From assembly GCA_019421725.1 (NCBI GenBank), contig JAHZES010000042.1, positions 1-13,477 on the forward strand: 13,477 nucleotides of DNA, given 5' to 3'. A program made the translations under genes and the position numbers. The notes beneath the pieces are model-generated. The model was not told where the DNA came from. It made no database searches and saw only the letters and a program-made list of their open reading frames with translations. Origin of the DNA: Clostridiales bacterium (GTDB taxonomy: Bacteria > Bacillota > Clostridia > Oscillospirales > Acutalibacteraceae). How positions within the stretch are numbered: the first letter of the stretch is position 1; the number at the start of each line of letters is the position of its first letter. This document shows positions 1 through 6,667 of the stretch, in pieces.

Positions 1-225
1 CACCAGCTTTGCCTGCGACCATTCTCCGTTCTGAAAATGCAGCCCGCGCAGCGTTCCCTTTTTGGCGGTGAAGCTTTGATTATCCTGCACAAAATCCAGA
101 TGGATTCCTAACGCCTCCAGCTTCTGCTTTGACCAGGTCTCCATAAACCACCCGCGGTGGTCGCCGAACACATCCGGCTCCAGAATTTTTACCTCCGACA
201 GTTTTGTTTCTATCACCTTTATCAT
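1..225 (-). CDS. rmlC: dTDP-4-dehydrorhamnose 3,5-epimerase, 5' part only (RmlC)
   Basis: This is the first 75 codons of a gene that runs off the left edge of the window; family members are usually about 180-190 residues. RmlC epimerises C3 and C5 of dTDP-4-keto-6-deoxyglucose in the cytoplasmic dTDP-L-rhamnose pathway. Visible family signatures are GDHRGWFMET (residues 21-30), FVQDNQS (45-51) and GTLRGLHFQ (57-65), including the cupin His63, then a conserved Lys73. The start ATG (223-225) is preceded by an AGAGAGG ribosome binding site at 234-240 with 8 bases between. It follows rmlA by 79 bases, the usual pairing in rhamnose operons; rmlB and rmlD would be expected beyond the window. I translated it by hand. 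The family call is secure; only its C-terminal half is unseen. Confidence 0.93.
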   Translation of the reverse strand, partial: MIKVIETKLSEVKILEPDVFGDHRGWFMETWSKQKLEALGIHLDFVQDNQSFTAKKGTLRGLHFQNGEWSQAKLV

Positions 226-304
226 AATAAAAGCCTCTCTTTATCACGAACAACAGCACGTCCGCTATATTTTTCTTCGAAAAACTTCTGCGCTCCCGAC
301 AGGT

Positions 305-1189
305 TCAATACTGAATCTTACCTTCGGCAACACGCTTCAAATGCTCTCCGTACGGCGATTTTCCATACCGCTCCGCCGATTCCAGCAATTTTTCACAATC
401 GATCCAGCCGTTTTTATAAGCAATTTCTTCAATGGCGGAAATTTGGATGCTCTGACGTTTTTCGATCATCTGCACAAAGTCGGACGCCTCAACAAGGCTA
501 TCCATCGTTCCCGTGTCAAGCCACGCGTAACCGCGGCCAAGCAGCTGCACATTCAGCGAGCCATCCTCCAGATATATCCGGTTCAGATCGGTAATTTCCA
601 ATTCGCCGCGTGCGCTTGGTTTGACCTGCTTTGCAAACTCCACGACCCTGCGGTCATAAAAATACAGACCGGTGATGCAGTAATTCGACTTGGGATTCTT
701 CGGCTTTTCCTCTACAGAAATCACCTTGCCGTCCTTGTCAAACTCAACGATGCCGAACCGTTCCGGATCATTAACATAATAGCCAAACACCGTTGCCTTG
801 CCCTTTTGTGCATCAGCAGCCGCTACACGCAGCAGCTTGCCAAAACCGTTGCCGTAAAAAATATTATCGCCAAGCACCATTGCGCAGCAATCGTCTCCGA
901 TGAACTCCTCACCGAGCAGGAATGCCTGCGCCAGTCCATCCGGCGAAGGCTGCACCTTGTAAGAAAGCGAAATTCCGTACTGGCTTCCGTCGCCGAGCAG
1001 CCGCTCAAAATTCGGCAGATCGGTCGGCGTTGAAATGATCAGAATATCCCGGATCCCGGCCAGCATCAGCGTAGAAAGCGGATAGTAGATCATCGGCTTG
1101 TCGTAAACCGGCAGCAGTTGTTTGGAAGTGACCATTGTCAGGGGATAAAGACGCGTTCCGGCTCCGCCGGCAAGAATAATGCCTTTCAT
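305..1189 (-). CDS. rmlA: Glucose-1-phosphate thymidylyltransferase (RmlA/RfbA)
   Basis: Catalyses dTTP + glucose-1-phosphate to dTDP-glucose + PPi, the first step of dTDP-L-rhamnose synthesis in the cytoplasm. At 294 residues it has the normal family length and looks complete. Motifs in order: nucleotide-binding GGAGTRLYPLT (8-18), KQLLPVYDKPMIYYPLS (23-39), metal-binding LGDNIFYG (106-113), EKPKNPKSNY (161-170), GELEITDLN (195-203) and WLDTGT (223-228). The ATG start is supported by AAAGGA about 9 bases upstream. It lies 32 bases downstream of the alcohol dehydrogenase remnant and 79 bases before rmlC, so it is probably read as part of the same long transcript. It implies that rhamnose is a component of the polymer. 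Function assignment is secure. Confidence 0.97.
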   Translation of the reverse strand: MKGIILAGGAGTRLYPLTMVTSKQLLPVYDKPMIYYPLSTLMLAGIRDILIISTPTDLPNFERLLGDGSQYGISLSYKVQPSPDGLAQAFLLGEEFIGDDCCAMVLGDNIFYGNGFGKLLRVAAADAQKGKATVFGYYVNDPERFGIVEFDKDGKVISVEEKPKNPKSNYCITGLYFYDRRVVEFAKQVKPSARGELEITDLNRIYLEDGSLNVQLLGRGYAWLDTGTMDSLVEASDFVQMIEKRQSIQISAIEEIAYKNGWIDCEKLLESAERYGKSPYGEHLKRVAEGKIQY

Positions 1190-1221
1190 ACAATCATTTC
1201 CTTTCCTGATCTTTCTTTATT

Positions 1222-1602
1222 TTATTGCACCGCGCAAAGGATTGTTCTGACATCCTCTCCGGTCAGGTCGACCGGATTGTTGTCCATCCGCCCGCCGGTA
1301 AACGAATGCTCTGCCAGTGTTTCTATCTGGTCCGGTGCGATCCCAAAACCTGAAAGCCGTAACGAAACCACCCCGCCGCAAACGGTGTCCAACCAGTGCT
1401 GAATCCCGCCATACGGCGCAAAAACGGCAAACAGTTCACCGTCATTTTCAAAGTGGCCCCTATTTTTTTCTGCCACCTGCGCCAGCGTCATTGCCGCAGC
1501 CAATCCGTGCGGCACGCCGTACAGCATGGTCATCGGGTAGGAGATCGAGTGGCAGGCCGTTGTCCGCGTCTGGGAAAACGCAAGCCCCGCCAGCACAGAG
1601 GC
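1222..1602 (-). pseudogene. Iron-containing alcohol dehydrogenase, C-terminal remnant (phosphonoacetaldehyde reductase-like)
   Basis: Only the last ~125 residues of a group III (Fe-dependent) alcohol dehydrogenase survive; complete proteins are about 370-390 residues. Visible C-terminal landmarks are LAGLAFSQTRTTACHSIS, GVPHGLAAAMTL and, near the end, GGRMDNNPVDLT. The His in ACHSIS and the His in VPHG match the two histidine metal ligands of this family, but the N-terminal NAD-binding half and the upstream ligands are missing. The open frame can start only at a GTG (1594-1596) with no ribosome binding site, so translation is doubtful. Directly upstream, in another frame, is the N-terminus of phosphonopyruvate decarboxylase; together they look like a deletion junction near 1593-1605. 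Given that neighbour, I infer the parent reduced phosphonoacetaldehyde to 2-hydroxyethylphosphonate, like the AepZ/PhpC-type enzymes of phosphonate clusters. The family call is firm; the substrate is inferred. Confidence 0.82.
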
Positions 1603-1673
1603 TTGAGCAAAGAATCCGGCACCCCGGTATAAAATTCGGCGCCGAGAATATCGAGCATTGCTTTTACTTGCAT
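1530..1673 (-). pseudogene. Phosphonopyruvate decarboxylase, N-terminal remnant (Ppd/AepY-like)
   Basis: A 47-codon frame begins at ATG 1671-1673, with AAAGGGAG about 9 bases upstream. Its first ~27 residues, which include LDILGAEFYTGVPDSLLKPL, carry the family-typical N-terminus of thiamine-diphosphate-dependent phosphonopyruvate decarboxylases (FYTGVPDSLLK block). Ppd converts phosphonopyruvate to phosphonoacetaldehyde and is normally about 370-380 residues, so more than 90% is gone. From about 1593 the homology stops; the frame reads ~20 unrelated Arg-rich residues out of frame through the alcohol dehydrogenase remnant and ends at TGA 1530-1532. The intact ribosome binding site and start, 41 bases after the CDP-alcohol transferase, suggest ppd was once the next gene of this operon. 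An assembly chimera would look the same. Identification rests on a short but distinctive block. Confidence 0.75.
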
Positions 1674-1714
1674 GGTTTCATTCTCCCTTTATTTCTTCCC
1701 GGAAGCTGCCGGAA

Positions 1715-2431
1715 TTATTGGTTGACAATTCTGCGCAGCCAGCTCAGCACACCGTAAGGAACAAAAAGCACATTGCAGCAAAGTACAATAACAGCATACC
1801 AAAACGCAGCCTGCGAAGAAATAAAATATACGATCGGAAAAAGCAGCGCAAAATTTGGCAGCTGAACAAATATGTTGAGACAGAAAACGATCAGCTGCTT
1901 TAAGCCCCAACGCTTCGGCTGTGCGGCAGAGGCGTTTTTCTCCGTCTTTAAATCATACAGCAGACCAAAGCTGGCCAAGCTGCGATAAATCATATTCAGC
2001 GCAAGGATCCCGAAGAAAACTGCGCAAAGCGTCAGCTGAGAAACCCCGGCATTGCTCTGCAGCAGCGTCAGCAAAAACGCCGCCAAAAAAAGCGGATGGT
2101 TGACAACATGCGCCGTATAATCAATTTCCGTACCGAATTTGGAAAAGCGCTTTGTGATCCGCGCCACTTCCCCGTCGCTGCAGTCTAATACATACCACAG
2201 ATGAATCAAAACGGTACCAAGAATTTTCGCCCACAAAAACGGCAGCGCAAAGAAAACGGCGCCAAGAGCTCCGCTGCCGATCATGCAGAGCGTCACGACA
2301 TTCGGAATCAGCTTCAGGCGGAGACAGACATTTGTCACCAGCGGAGAAAGCAGCGTTGCATACGGATCAACAAACACCATGCCATCCAACGTATGGTGTT
2401 GGTACTCTTTGCGAATCGTACTATATTTCAT
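1715..2431 (-). CDS. CDP-alcohol phosphatidyltransferase family protein with altered catalytic motif
   Basis: A 238-residue integral membrane protein. The family moves a phospho-alcohol from a CDP/CMP-linked donor to an alcohol acceptor at the membrane. The signature D-x2-DG-x2-AR-x8-G-x3-D-x3-D is present as D83, D86, G87, A90, R91, G100 and D104, but the last position, normally the catalytic-base Asp, is His108 (sequence GTEIDYTAH). Hydrophobic segments lie near 45-80, 110-135, 135-158, 175-203 and 207-230. The ATG start has a strong AAAAGGAG site 6 bases upstream. It sits 21 bases after the LicD gene and 41 bases before the ppd remnant. Known phosphonate clusters pair such enzymes with a CTP-dependent activating enzyme, so I infer it may use a CMP-phosphonate as donor to make a phosphonolipid or lipid intermediate. 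The family is sure, the substrate is not, and the His may be normal for its subfamily. Confidence 0.85.
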   Translation of the reverse strand: MKYSTIRKEYQHHTLDGMVFVDPYATLLSPLVTNVCLRLKLIPNVVTLCMIGSGALGAVFFALPFLWAKILGTVLIHLWYVLDCSDGEVARITKRFSKFGTEIDYTAHVVNHPLFLAAFLLTLLQSNAGVSQLTLCAVFFGILALNMIYRSLASFGLLYDLKTEKNASAAQPKRWGLKQLIVFCLNIFVQLPNFALLFPIVYFISSQAAFWYAVIVLCCNVLFVPYGVLSWLRRIVNQ

Positions 2432-2452
2432 AACAAACTCCTTTTGACGAAC

Positions 2453-3283
2453 TCAATCCAGATTTTCGTGCAGAACGCCATCCTCCAGCATGATCCGCAT
2501 CGGATAAAAGGTCACCTGCTTGTCCTTTGGCGGAATCTTCATATAATCGCCGTAAATCTGCGTCAAAACCGCATCGCTGTTCGCGGGAACAAAAAAGCTG
2601 CCGTCTTCAAACGGAACCTCTTTTGCCGGGTAAAACCATTCCACGGGCATCGTCAGCCGTTCATTGCTGTAATCCGGTCCATACAGAACAAACATCTTTT
2701 TTTCACCGGAATACCCTGTATGTATTTTTTTCATCCATTTCCAAAGCATTCCCGTCGGAACCAGCCGCAGCAGCGGGTAGACTGCCCTTCGAAACTTTGA
2801 AACCTTTGACCAGTCAAAAATATTCTGTTTGATGCAAAGAATCGCACGGCAGATATTGATCTTTCTCTCGCGCCGAGCCGTATCCGGCAAGCCGAGCTCC
2901 CCTGTATAATCCATTGGAAAAATATCGATCCAGAGTCCCTGCGGACCGGTATAATTTTTGAGTGCGCGGATCGCAAAAAGCGTGTTGCAGTTGCGAACCT
3001 TGGCAAACGGATTAAAATACTTCGGGTTCTGCAGGTAATCGTCCAGCATAAATTTTTTGCCAAGCTCACCCGGGGCTATCTGCAAAAAACGTTCATAGTC
3101 TTCCCGCGGCATCATTACGTCCATATCTTCATCCCACGGAATAAACCCCTTATGCCGAACTGCACCGAGCAGCGTTCCGCAGGAAAGGAAATAGGTCAGG
3201 CCATGCGCACGGCAAATGCGGTCGATCTCCCTTAGAATTTCCATTTCTGCACTGTGGATCTGGTCAAGCAAAGTTTCCTGCAT
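2453..3283 (-). CDS. LicD-family phosphotransferase
   Basis: LicD proteins transfer phosphocholine or a similar group from a CDP/CMP-activated donor onto a sugar of a surface glycan, at the cytoplasmic side. The 276-residue protein shows the hallmark block CGTLLGAVRHKGFIPW followed by DEDMDV (35-56, with the acidic metal-binding cluster), KVRNCNT (95-101), GLWIDIFPMD (116-125) and the C-terminal IYGDYMKIPPKDKQ (243-256). Length and motif order are as expected. The ATG is preceded by GGGAG at a slightly long spacing of about 12 bases. It follows the LicC/PntC-like nucleotidyltransferase by 27 bases, the usual licC-licD pairing, but no choline kinase or choline transporter is seen, and an AEP-type transaminase is upstream instead. 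I therefore infer transfer of aminoethylphosphonate rather than phosphocholine. The family call is firm, the substrate inferred. Confidence 0.92.
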   Translation of the reverse strand: MQETLLDQIHSAEMEILREIDRICRAHGLTYFLSCGTLLGAVRHKGFIPWDEDMDVMMPREDYERFLQIAPGELGKKFMLDDYLQNPKYFNPFAKVRNCNTLFAIRALKNYTGPQGLWIDIFPMDYTGELGLPDTARRERKINICRAILCIKQNIFDWSKVSKFRRAVYPLLRLVPTGMLWKWMKKIHTGYSGEKKMFVLYGPDYSNERLTMPVEWFYPAKEVPFEDGSFFVPANSDAVLTQIYGDYMKIPPKDKQVTFYPMRIMLEDGVLHENLD

Positions 3284-3310
3284 AGTACCGAATTTCTCCC
3301 TTCCTGCGCT

Positions 3311-4027
3311 TTATACGGTTGGATGCGTTTTTACAAATTCAGCAATCCGCTCATAGTCTTCGATGTAATCGACTTCTGCCCAAAACTGTCCGCTGATATC
3401 CCGAACCTCCACAAATTGGCGATCACTGAGAGAATAAAGCACATTCTCCCACCAAACACCGTGCTGCTGCGAATCGATCATTTCATTCAGCCGTTGTGAA
3501 AACTGCGGCACAAAACCGCGGTCAATGCGCGCTACGCCAATATACTCGCCGGTCACATCCGCGCCGGTCAGCTCTTTGCCGTATTTAAGCAGCCGTCCGT
3601 TTTCATAATACAGCTTATAATCGGCCTCCTCTTTTCGGGATTCATCCGAAAACAGCACCGACCCGGTACAGTTTTGCCGCAGCAGCTCATCGAGCAGAGA
3701 TTCTTCCATGAAAACGTCCCCATTCATGAAAAGAATATCATCCCCGGCGATGAAATCCCGCGCAAACCATGCCGAAGCAATGCTGTTCGTCACATCAAAA
3801 AACGGATTGTCGTAAAACGTCACCGAAACATCCTTCAGCACGTCCCGGACCGCCTGCTGCTGGTATCCCACCACCAGCGCGATATCTGTAACACCGTGCT
3901 TTTGCAGCAGCCGGACGGTATAATGAATCAACGGTTCATTCCCGATATGGACCGTGCATTTCGGATTCCCGTTCAGGTAGCGGCTGATGCGGGTACCTCG
4001 CCCCGCGGCAAAAATCAATGCTTTCAC
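3311..4027 (-). CDS. LicC/PntC-like nucleotidyltransferase (probable AEP or phosphocholine cytidylyltransferase)
   Basis: A 238-residue cytoplasmic nucleotidyltransferase of the sugar-nucleotidyltransferase fold. Motifs seen are FAAGRGTR (6-13), PKC with Lys23, DNPFFDVTNSIAS (73-85, the Asn-Ser substrate loop seen in LicC-like enzymes), metal-site MNGDVF (101-106), EYIGVARI (161-168) and WAEVDYIEDYE (216-226, second metal Asp). It starts at GTG 4025-4027, overlapping the transaminase stop by 4 bases (GTGA), which implies translational coupling. LicC makes CDP-choline; the related PntC makes CMP-2-aminoethylphosphonate, and PntC genes are known to be fused or adjacent to AEP transaminases. The coupling here, and the absence of choline genes, make AEP + CTP to CMP-AEP the better guess. 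The family call is strong and the substrate moderate; another phospho-alcohol cannot be excluded. Confidence 0.87.
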   Translation of the reverse strand: MKALIFAAGRGTRISRYLNGNPKCTVHIGNEPLIHYTVRLLQKHGVTDIALVVGYQQQAVRDVLKDVSVTFYDNPFFDVTNSIASAWFARDFIAGDDILFMNGDVFMEESLLDELLRQNCTGSVLFSDESRKEEADYKLYYENGRLLKYGKELTGADVTGEYIGVARIDRGFVPQFSQRLNEMIDSQQHGVWWENVLYSLSDRQFVEVRDISGQFWAEVDYIEDYERIAEFVKTHPTV

Positions 4028-5127
4028 GGAATCATCTTCCCTTTCTCCACCATATCGCGCAGTGCGCTAATCAGAACATCGTTTTCTTTTGTGCTCAGGC
4101 ATCCGATATGGCCGACTCTCAGCACCGTTTCCTTTAATTCTCCGCCATTTGGACAAATAAAAATGTCATACTCATTCTTAAGCGTTTCGAAAATTTGCGT
4201 TGCGGTTGTTTTCCCCGTTACCAGCAACGCCGTAACGGCATCAGACGGCGTTTGGGCAAAAAGCCGGAACGGCAGCCCCTGCAGCTTGGTACGAAAATCC
4301 CGCGCCAGAGCGGCAATGCGCTCATGCTCGGCTTTGGCTCCGCCGGCAGCCTGAAGCTGACGCAGCCTGCCGTTCAGCTCCAGCAAAATACCTACTGCAG
4401 GCGTAAAAGGCGTTTGCCCCCGTTCCATATTTTTCAAATAATCTGCCAAATCAAAATACAGACACTGAGCCGGATTCTGTGCGATTCTTTGCTGCGCAGC
4501 GTCAGACAGCATCAAAATGGAAACGCCGGGAGCCAGAGCAAGCGCCTTCTGTGAGCCGGTAAGTACTACCGCCGCTCCGCATTGCTCCATATCAAGCTCA
4601 TCCGCCAAAAATGCGCTGATCGCATCCACGATCAAAAACAGGTTGTTGCGGCGGCAAAAATCCGCGACCAACGGCAAATCATAAAGCACGCCCGTTGAGG
4701 TCTCTCCCAAATTGATCAGAAAGGCCGTGTAGCCCTTGCCCTCCAACGGTTCCAAATCCGCATCGGTCAGCGGCGCGCCCGCCGTCAGGCAAATCTCATC
4801 AAACGGAATTCGGTGCACCTTACAAATCTGCGCAAACCGTGCACCAAAGCTTCCTCCGTTCACGACAATCGCCCGGTCCTTTTCGGTCAGGCAACTCATC
4901 ACCGCAGCCTCCATAGCCGCAGTTCCCGAGCCTGTCAGAAAAACCGCACGCGCACTGTCCGGCGCATGCATCAGCTCTTTCATAATTTTTTCGTTCTCTT
5001 TCATCACCGCAGAAAATTCCGCTGTGCGGAAGTAAGGCACCTGACTTCCGCCGATTGCCAATGTTTCCGCAGAGGACATCACCGGACCAACCGTAAAATT
5101 AAGTTTTTCACAATCTTTTTTTGCCAT
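4024..5127 (-). CDS. Class V aminotransferase, probable 2-aminoethylphosphonate transaminase
   Basis: A PLP-dependent aminotransferase of 367 residues in the PhnW/alanine-glyoxylate branch of class V. Seen: FTVGPV (11-16), PLP-phosphate loop TGSGTAAMEA (65-74), ETSTG (142-146), VDAISAF (167-173, Asp168 facing the PLP nitrogen), TGSQKAL (190-196) with Schiff-base Lys194, and RVGHIG (337-342) with the carboxylate-binding Arg. In a biosynthetic setting it would convert phosphonoacetaldehyde plus an amino donor to 2-aminoethylphosphonate. The downstream cytidylyltransferase overlaps it by 4 bases, LicD follows, and a ppd remnant lies nearby, all consistent with AEP. Wzx ends 25 bases upstream. 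The ATG start is supported by AAAGGAAG, but that site and the A of ATG lie in a 9-bp inverted repeat. Alternatives are alanine-glyoxylate or serine-type transaminases of the same branch. Confidence 0.85.
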   Translation of the reverse strand: MAKKDCEKLNFTVGPVMSSAETLAIGGSQVPYFRTAEFSAVMKENEKIMKELMHAPDSARAVFLTGSGTAAMEAAVMSCLTEKDRAIVVNGGSFGARFAQICKVHRIPFDEICLTAGAPLTDADLEPLEGKGYTAFLINLGETSTGVLYDLPLVADFCRRNNLFLIVDAISAFLADELDMEQCGAAVVLTGSQKALALAPGVSILMLSDAAQQRIAQNPAQCLYFDLADYLKNMERGQTPFTPAVGILLELNGRLRQLQAAGGAKAEHERIAALARDFRTKLQGLPFRLFAQTPSDAVTALLVTGKTTATQIFETLKNEYDIFICPNGGELKETVLRVGHIGCLSTKENDVLISALRDMVEKGKMIP

Positions 5128-5148
5128 TTTGAAAGCTTCCTTTCAAAA
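5127..5148 (-). promoter_or_regulatory. Hairpin covering the ribosome binding site of the aminotransferase gene
   Basis: On the minus strand the sequence TTTTGAAAG-GAAG-CTTTCAAAA forms a perfect 9-bp stem with a 4-nt loop. The stem includes part of the AAAGGAAG ribosome binding site and the A of the start codon. Seven of nine pairs are A-U, so it would be weak and could open readily. It lies in the 25-base gap between the flippase and the phosphonate-type tailoring genes, where translational control of the tailoring block would be useful. The structure is seen; regulation is inferred. Confidence 0.5.
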
Positions 5149-5152
5149 AAAA

Positions 5153-6619
5153 TTACGAATGTTGTTTACCCAGCAATCCCTGAATCAATTGCTTTAATTC
5201 CTTTCTCATGTGGAATGCCACGGCGCCCACGGCCAAAACCAGCACGCCAAGCACAGACAGCCTCAGCACCGTATGCTCCATCAACATCAGGCAAAGAGCG
5301 GAAAATCCGCTGACCGCCAACGCAGAAAACAGTAAATTTTTCATATTAAACAGAAAACGCCCAAGAATCCTGCGCGCGATAAAAAGATGGAAAAAGAAAT
5401 AAAGAATGTAGCAGGCAACGGTTGTATAAGCCGCAGCAAGGTATCCGTACAGCGGAATAAAGATCGCATTAAGCACAATATTGGCCACAGCAGCGCAGAC
5501 CGTGCCAACAGCAATCATTTTTGTTTTTTTGTGATAATACTCCACAGCGGCCGGCAATGAATACAGAAACGCAAAGTAGATCCCTAATACGATGGGAATC
5601 ACGCTATATTTGCTTTCGGCGTATTTGGCGCCGCCCATGATCAAAATAATTTCAGGACAAACAAGCATCAGCATAACGGCCAGCAGTGACATCAACAAAA
5701 CATACCACTGCGTCTTTTTGCGAACGCCCTCCTCATCGCCTGCCGCCATTCTTTCATAAAACCATGGCGTCCATGCCGTATCCATGGAAGAGGAAACGAC
5801 CTGATACAAAATTGCAATATTGTATGCAAAGCTGTAAATGCCGGCTTTCGTTTCGCCGATCGTATTCAGGATCATAATGCGGTCAAACTGCGAAAGCAAA
5901 ATCTGTGACAAACCGTGCGGAATCAGCGGAAGGCTGAACTTAAGGCCGTACTTCCAATATTCTTTGGAAACATGCGGTCTGGCAGAACGAAACATTCTTG
6001 CCAGAATATATCCCGAGATCAAAAGCAGCGGGACTACGCTGCCGAGTGTGCGCGCAAGATAACCGTTCTCCGGAAAAACATTCAGGATCAAAAGAAATGA
6101 GAGTGAAATACTGCTGACAGAATAGAAAAACGAAAGCCCAAGATATTCTTTATAACGGAAATCAATGGCCAGCGAGGCGCTATAAAACGCCAGCATTGCA
6201 TTGCCGAAGCTTTCGGCAACCATCAGGATCGACATGCCTCCGCCCAGCGCCGCAAATGCTCCAAGCTGTGCTGAAAAAACAACACTCAGCACAGTAATGA
6301 CAACCGTATTGCACAGAATCAATAACGACAGCGAAGAGCAGTAACGGTTTAATTTTTCCGGAAAATCATACTTCGCATTCTTAATGCTGGCATTCAGCGC
6401 CAGCCCCAGAAATATCGTCAAAATAGACGCATATGATAAAAAGGTATTATAAAGTCCATAGTCTTCCTGCGACATGATCCGAGAAAATACCGGGATCGAC
6501 AAAAATGTGATTCCCTTGATCATCATATTTCCGACCGTATACCACAGCCCTGCCTTTGCCGCGCTGTTGCCGGAGGATGGCTTTCGACGTCTTTTTATAT
6601 AATTCACAGTATTCCTCAT
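5153..6619 (-). CDS. Wzx-type polysaccharide flippase (MOP superfamily)
   Basis: A polytopic membrane protein of 488 residues that would flip the undecaprenyl-linked repeat unit across the cytoplasmic membrane. It opens with a basic segment (KRRRK, 9-13) and then the typical N-terminus of this family, with GNMMIKGITFLSIPVFSR near 30-47 and a DYGLYNTF-type turn near 53-60. Around 12-14 hydrophobic segments are spread over the length, with the usual SLPLIPHGLSQ repeat-like motif (229-239). No other flippase is in the window, so it should serve the adjacent polymerase. The first ATG (6617-6619) has no good upstream site; an AGGA inside the frame (6613-6616) sits 5 bases before a GTG codon (6605-6607), so translation may begin at residue 5. 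It follows WbsX by 48 bases. Family is sure, the carried glycan unknown. Confidence 0.92.
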   Translation of the reverse strand: MRNTVNYIKRRRKPSSGNSAAKAGLWYTVGNMMIKGITFLSIPVFSRIMSQEDYGLYNTFLSYASILTIFLGLALNASIKNAKYDFPEKLNRYCSSLSLLILCNTVVITVLSVVFSAQLGAFAALGGGMSILMVAESFGNAMLAFYSASLAIDFRYKEYLGLSFFYSVSSISLSFLLILNVFPENGYLARTLGSVVPLLLISGYILARMFRSARPHVSKEYWKYGLKFSLPLIPHGLSQILLSQFDRIMILNTIGETKAGIYSFAYNIAILYQVVSSSMDTAWTPWFYERMAAGDEEGVRKKTQWYVLLMSLLAVMLMLVCPEIILIMGGAKYAESKYSVIPIVLGIYFAFLYSLPAAVEYYHKKTKMIAVGTVCAAVANIVLNAIFIPLYGYLAAAYTTVACYILYFFFHLFIARRILGRFLFNMKNLLFSALAVSGFSALCLMLMEHTVLRLSVLGVLVLAVGAVAFHMRKELKQLIQGLLGKQHS

Positions 6620-6667
6620 TTCAAAGCAAAGCCGTTCGATTAAACTGAACCGGTACCGAACAGTAAA

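Noticed and set aside
341..1033. 230-codon open frame on the plus strand
   Set aside because: It lies wholly antisense to rmlA, shows no family motifs and no fitting ribosome binding site; it is a by-product of codon bias in the real gene.
1222..1596. A genuine short 124-residue protein
   Set aside because: It matches only the C-terminal third of an iron alcohol dehydrogenase, starts at a GTG without a ribosome binding site and abuts a truncated ppd start, so it is treated as a remnant.
2201..2800. 199-codon plus-strand open frame
   Set aside because: Antisense to the CDP-alcohol transferase and LicD genes, spanning the gap between them, with low-complexity His/Arg/Gln composition and no recognisable domain.
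3674..4354. 226-codon plus-strand open frame
   Set aside because: Antisense across the nucleotidyltransferase and transaminase genes, whose motifs on the other strand are unmistakable.
5127..5152. Intrinsic terminator at the flippase/transaminase border
   Set aside because: In the direction of transcription the T-run precedes the stem rather than following it, so a translation-control hairpin is the better reading.
6620..6667. Possible terminator or operator between WbsX and the flippase (CGGTACCG palindrome)
   Set aside because: The palindrome leaves no loop for a hairpin, the flanking arms are mismatched and there is no T-run; I see no supportable structure.
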